Part shown: positions 59,901 through 64,000 of the stretch, one piece after another
Position numbering within the stretch: position 1 is the stretch's first letter
Layout of the letters: every line of letters starts with the position of its first letter
NCBI GenBank assembly: GCA_001949185.1
Contig: BDGG01000001.1
Coordinates: 88,470 to 152,469, forward strand
DNA: 64,000 nucleotides
Direction of reading: 5' to 3'
DNA from: Ramazzottius varieornatus
Taxonomy: Eukaryota > Tardigrada > Eutardigrada > Parachela > Ramazzottiidae
Translations under genes and position numbers: made by a program
The notes under the pieces: generated by a model
The model's input: the letters and a program-made list of their open reading frames with translations, nothing else
Told to the model about the DNA's origin: nothing
Databases searched by the model: none

Positions 59901-60901
59901 GAGTGAACCTGTATAGAACTACAGGTGACGTCACTGCGGAAATGCACACTACAGCTCGCAATTCCCAATCCTTCTGCTTCTCTCACGTTTTCGTATAGTT
60001 TTCAAGAGTCTGATACTAATTCAAAAGGGTACTTCAAATAAACGTTGACAAGATTTCTACCTGTTTATGGTCGACCAGATCAGGATCGGCGCCCTCCTGT
60101 AGGAGTAACTGAATGACACCCGACGCCCCCCGTCGCGCCGCTTCGATCAGCGGCGTGCGACCGGTTCGAACCGCGGCTTCGTCCACGTTGCAGCCACTTC
60201 GAATCAGCAGCTCCACGATGTCCCGAGCCTTGTTACCCTTCTCACAAGCCCGCACTAATATGGGTTTCCCAATGAGGTTACTTGTCGGTTCGACGGGTTT
60301 CTTGGTGTTCAGGCAGAACGCGGCAATCTGGCCGTAACGCTCGGTGCCACCGAAGCAGTACCACAGGAGATTCTGACCGAATCTATCTTCCGCGTTGAGG
60401 TCGGAACCTTCTTTGCTTGCGAGCAGTCGGACCAGGTCGAAGTAACCGTGGTGGACGGCAACCATCATGGGGGTAACACCCTGGAACGAACAAGGAACTG
60501 AAAGAAGCAGAACTGTGAAACCGAACACCAATCAGTCAACAATCAATTCAGAAACAGCTCGACTGAGCTGATTGACCGGAAGTTGATCGGACAGTAAAAC
60601 TTACAGCGCGATTCCGTGCATCGATTTCTGATCCTTCGTTCAGCAACCAGTCGATCAGCTCCAGGTCGTTCTTATACGCTGCAACATGCATAACGGTATT
60701 CCCTGTTTTATCCTCATGGGCTTGGAAGATGCCAGGGAAGCCTTGGTTGTGAAATTTGTGGACGTTGGGTAAATCGCGGTCGATGATATACTGGAACAGC
60801 GTCTTGAGCTGGACCTTCTGTCCCGCATCCTGGATACACTGGATGGGTGCAAGCCGTCGGATACTCCGCTGGTACGTTTGTATCTCTTTCAGGTGAACCA
60901 T
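56953..60901 (-). CDS. ANKEF1: ANKEF1-like ankyrin-repeat and EF-hand protein
   Basis: Exons in coding order: 60901-60605, 60480-60061, 59908-58878, 58542-58007, 57899-56953. Borders follow GT/AG and all phases agree, giving 1076 residues, stop TGA. Ankyrin repeats fill residues about 1-300 (TGNTVMHVAAYKNDLELIDW, RTPLIEAARRGASGVIQLLL, GNTPLHLAVAAQQLPAVRFL). An EF-hand-like loop DSKKTGALTIAD lies at about 411-422 and lacks the usual final Glu. Then come KGKGKKGKGKKK, more ankyrin repeats at about 530-690 (YKTPLMYAAAAG, FGWTALHHACRRG), and a charged C-terminal region. This order matches ANKEF1, a protein of motile cilia and sperm; the vertebrate form is near 780 residues, so the C terminus here is longer. 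ATG 60901 is chosen because the upstream frame has only a GTG. Confidence 0.93.
57950..57980. mobile_element. Family A MITE fragment in ANKEF1 intron 4
   Basis: CTGTAATGCTTCTTGAACTT, the terminal arm of family A, lies within the 107-bp intron, about 25 bp from the exon 4 donor. Only one arm is present. Confidence 0.6.
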
Positions 60902-61155
60902 ACTACACCTACGTGACGGCAGACATGGGTACACTTTTCACAGCGTATCGCGTACCGAAGAAGAGGGAATCCTGGGAAGCAGGACTGTACCTTGTTGCCA
61001 TGTCGAATCCTGTCCCGAAACAAAATCTTCCGAGAACTCCCTGCGTCCACGAGGAGATCACTTCCTTTCGAAGTAAGGTTGGCAAGGTTCGGGCAGGGCA
61101 GGAGCCGCGGAGGATTGAAAAGGGCAAAGAAGCGGGTTCACAGTAACGGGCAAAA

Positions 61156-62010
61156 TCAAGACACTGTGCATCTGTTAGGCTTCTTGTTTTTGATTGATTT
61201 TGTGCTACAAGCTTGCCGCTTTGGCGTTGAATGATTTGTTATTTTTACAGATTTTCCATTCTTCGAACGAAATTTCTGAGAATCATAATAATCTTGGACT
61301 CGAGCTAAAGAAGCAGTCAGACGTTCATGAGACAACCTAGACATTTGATTCCATAAAGCGGTGGTATCACGAGTACGAAGGTATTCTTTGGGAGGCGTGT
61401 GTGCGGTCCAGGCCATTTCTTTGGGTACTTCCTCTAGCATCCCCGTTTCCCGGTCTCTGGCCATGTGCTGAGGATAAGTCACGTCGCTTCGCAGAAGTTT
61501 CGCAAAAGCGGATTTGTTAGGAAGACTTTGTGAAGGTCGAACAGGTAAGCGCGGAAAATAGGGACCCTCGGAGGTGTCGGAGCTTTCTTCATATGGTATG
61601 TCATTGATTATAGGTTTCGGCTTGATTTGTCGCCGAGGCGGAAGTGGCGTTGTTCCGGCTGAACTGTCGGCATAATCTCCCGTGGCTTTCCGGTATGCAT
61701 TGTCCTGAATACTCCGGACGTTGAAGTCTGGTGTGAAATACGAAGAGGTGTCGTTGGTGAGCAAATGGGAAGATTCGGATCTGACCAAAGGGAAGTTGTC
61801 AGTGTTGTGGAAACCGTGGTTGGAAAAGGCTAGTCTGGCTCGTTGTGCGAGATCATGGAGGGATTTTGTAAATGGAGAAGCTGTGTGGATGGGGGGAACA
61901 GATAACGGCTGTAAGATTTGTCCGGGATTCTTGCTAACAACGGGGAAGCAACAGCGGAATAAACTGGTCGGTTGTGGTGTCGTGTTCGGACTTTCTTGGT
62001 TTCTCAACAT
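61156..62010 (-). CDS. Unidentified protein, single exon
   Basis: 284 codons from ATG 62010 to TGA, with an in-frame stop upstream and no earlier ATG. Polar and low in cysteine, with proline/arginine patches (TTPLPPRRQIKPKPI), an acidic stretch (IPYEESSDTSEGPYFPRLP), KEMAWTAHTPPKEYLRT and a basic end. No transmembrane segment or signal peptide seen. Not recognised. The style (short disordered protein with tryptophan/tyrosine-containing blocks) is like small axonemal proteins, and the neighbours are ciliary, but that is only context. It is on the same strand as ANKEF1, 254 bp upstream. Confidence 0.6.
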   Translation of the reverse strand: MLRNQESPNTTPQPTSLFRCCFPVVSKNPGQILQPLSVPPIHTASPFTKSLHDLAQRARLAFSNHGFHNTDNFPLVRSESSHLLTNDTSSYFTPDFNVRSIQDNAYRKATGDYADSSAGTTPLPPRRQIKPKPIINDIPYEESSDTSEGPYFPRLPVRPSQSLPNKSAFAKLLRSDVTYPQHMARDRETGMLEEVPKEMAWTAHTPPKEYLRTRDTTALWNQMSRLSHERLTASLARVQDYYDSQKFRSKNGKSVKITNHSTPKRQACSTKSIKNKKPNRCTVS

Positions 62011-62574
62011 TCTTTTGCCGACATACTTCTTGCTGAAATCCGAACTGTGAAGGAATCTTAGACATCCTGAAGACCGTCATCCTGTTTCTTTCGCTACTCT
62101 TACAAGCGAGATCCCCCTCACATTGTTTCCATAGGAAGTTTTTTCTCAAATGGGACTTCGGCAAATGGATTCACCCAGATCGTCTACCCAAGTGTCGCAC
62201 GCACCAGCCAATAACTCAATAAGAGTGAAAACGTGCGCATCTTGGTCTTGCTTGTAGGAACGCGGAAAAATAGAATCGACGGAATGCGGAACTGTCCAAT
62301 TGTTGAAACAGTTCTTGCATGTACAAAATACCTTTCAGTGTTTCGTTCCACTGTAAACGCTCAAGGAAATCTGGAGATCTGGATAAAATCAAATCTCTGG
62401 TAAAAACTACTGAAAGACAAAACACCTGTCAGAACTTCAAAACCTTACGCAAAACTCCGAGGCAAATTTCCGATTCCACCGGGTAAAAAAGAGTTAGAAT
62501 CTCTTCACGAAGAATGACAGAAATACGTTATTAATTTCGAGTACAGGCTGGCGCTTCTTTCGCGGAGAGCTCTC

Positions 62575-62724
62575 TCACACGAAAGTATCGCCGCAGGTCC
62601 GTCCGTAAGCTTCCTCGTTATACTGGACTTGATGGACAGGCGGAGGAGGATGCTGAAGCATCGGAGGAGCTTGATATTGAACCTGGGGACCGGTGAGATA
62701 TTGCTGGTAGACTGGCTGAGGAGG
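62575..62724 (-). CDS. Last exon of an unidentified gene, Pro/Gln/Tyr-rich C terminus
   Basis: A strong acceptor (TTTCCTTCTTTCAG) is followed by 49 codons with no stop before TGA at 62575-62577: PPQPVYQQYLTGPQVQYQ... to ...EEAYGRTCGDTFV. The composition and the splice site argue for a real exon. Upstream exons would lie beyond 62.8 kb on the minus strand and could not be placed. 62011-62574 and 62725-63225 hold nothing else firm. Confidence 0.5.
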   Translation of the reverse strand, partial: PPQPVYQQYLTGPQVQYQAPPMLQHPPPPVHQVQYNEEAYGRTCGDTFV

Positions 62725-63228
62725 CTGAAAGAAGGAAATAATAGTCCTCACGACAGGCCGTAAAACTCCGTTGATTGTGTTGATCTTGAAAGTGGATTAC
62801 GAAGTCTCGCTTTCAAGATAAGCAGCCCTCGAGTAGCTTATTCTGAAAGCGAAAACGGATTATTCTCTGCACACTTGACTCAAAATTTCAAATTTTCATT
62901 TCTCAGCTGATCTCTGTCTGCACAGTGTTTCGCGTGGCGAGATACCGTTTCAAGTATGAGCTTCTTGATACCTATTAGTGTCGGGGATATTGGAAGACAA
63001 AGACTAGCCAGAGAGAAAACCATGAATTTCAACTTAGTCAGGAGGCAAAGTTTGCCTACAAACATACCCCGCAAAACTCGCGCATTTCCGGTCTCGTTTC
63101 CGAGACTTGCAAAACATCCAGTTTTGCCTCACTCACGACTAATTTCCGTTGATCAAGCAAACTCAAATTTCAAATCAACCATTTGCGACATAAACAGCTC
63201 GTCGTGAAAAGGACCAGTAAAATCAAGC

Positions 63229-63685
63229 CGGCGCAACTAATGATGAGCACTACACGGAGAAGGTTCGTAAAATGTAAAGTGTAATGTAAAATAGTGTAAT
63301 TACATTTTACACTAGTTTACATTTTACAGACCGAGCGGTTTGTAACGCCTAAAAGTGACAAGGAGCGACGAAAACGACGAACCAGCTATGTCTATGTTTG
63401 CACAGAATATAGATCCTAATAATTGTCTTCCAGACAAAGATAATATACGGTTGCAAAATGACCAAACTCAGGAAGTTTCTGACATTTTTCCGCGTAACTC
63501 AGCCGAAGTTGAGATTTCTGGCGGCAAAATACTCATAGATACCGCAGATTCTGGCAGGTAAAAGTTGTAATTACATTTTAAATTTACATTACAACTTCCC
63601 CGTGGTTGTAATGTCGTGTGAAAGTGTAATTGTAATGTAAAATGTAATGTCGCGTAAAATGTAATGCTCTTCATCAGGCGCAACG
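63229..63685. mobile_element. Inverted-repeat element rich in TAATGTAAAAT motifs
   Basis: GCGCAACTAATGATGAGCACT at the left and AGAGCATTACATTTTACGCG-type sequence (reverse complement of the right end) are mirrored, and both arms contain runs of TGTAATGTAAAAT. Between them, 63355-63561 (+) is an open frame containing SMFAQNIDPNNCLPDK and ending at a possible donor CAG/GTAAAA. Confidence 0.55.
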
Positions 63686-63912
63686 GGTGATACTCCATAC
63701 AAGGCTGTGCTCCTGATAATCTCAGTAACAACTAACAAGGCCGTGCTCAGAATGACTTTCCTAAGCTCTTTTTCATCTGCTGATGGGAGGTACATCTGAC
63801 CTCGTGGCCGCCGCTGTCCATCTTTTATGGATTTCTCAATAGCCACAAGTCTTGGATCAGTTCTCGAAGAAACTTGGCTGTTTCCGAAAGTTGAGATCAG
63901 CTGTTGACTCAT
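63660..63912 (-). CDS. Unidentified ORF start
   Basis: ATG 63912 begins MSQQLISTFGNSQVSSRTDP, followed by a charged stretch and a hydrophobic segment (VILSTALLVVTEII). The frame then enters the repeat element. It might be a first exon of the gene ending at 62575, or chance. Confidence 0.25.
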
Positions 63913-64000
63913 CCCGCTACCGGGGACGATCAGCTGATAGGATCTTTGATCCTCATTATGTATGGCCCTGTACGTAGTCGTACACGTAAATGAAGGCCGG

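Noticed and set aside
60994..61008. RFX X-box upstream of ANKEF1 (GTTGCCATG...)
   Set aside because: Only one half-site fits the consensus.

Overview
The window is eukaryotic nuclear DNA from an animal. The genes have short introns with GT/AG borders, and three of them (CFAP100-like, enkurin, ANKEF1-like) belong to motile cilia or sperm flagella. There are also three-finger (Ly6/uPAR-like) exons, LINE fragments, a PIF/Harbinger transposon and many short inverted-repeat elements (MITEs). Nothing here fixes the phylum. A repeat-rich invertebrate with motile cilia fits best; this is an inference.

Layout. 1-5.6 kb (+ strand): the 3' part of a CFAP100-like ciliary coiled-coil gene, then a complete CDC34/UBE2R ubiquitin-conjugating enzyme gene of four exons. 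6-15 kb: MITEs and two related minus-strand LINEs on either side of a three-exon enkurin gene (11.3-12.5 kb). 15.8-16.4 kb: the C-terminal end of a different retrotransposon. 17.8-18.3 kb: an assembly gap of 563 N bordered by an inverted repeat. 18.4-56 kb: a gene-poor accessory region. It holds six copies of a Ly6-like second exon (all on the minus strand), three damaged first exons, at least ten families of short inverted-repeat elements, two hAT-like elements, a Mutator-like element with 9-bp target duplications, a broken Harbinger element with convergent genes, a perfect 109-bp triplication and a perfect 20-bp hairpin. 57-62.7 kb (- strand): a complete five-exon ANKEF1-like gene, an unidentified single-exon gene and the last exon of a third gene. 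63.2-63.7 kb: one more inverted-repeat element with an open frame inside.

How the parts relate. CFAP100, enkurin and ANKEF1 relatives all act in axonemes, so the two gene-rich ends look like parts of a ciliary neighbourhood split by an expanding repeat region. The Ly6-like copies sit in a recurring unit of about 1.3 kb (3' flank, exon 2, intron end). This points to local duplication followed by decay: every recognisable exon 1 is damaged, and several exon 2 copies carry stops or frameshifts.

Limits. Exon borders were read by eye from splice consensus, phase and protein similarity known from memory. No alignment, repeat library or transcript data were available.
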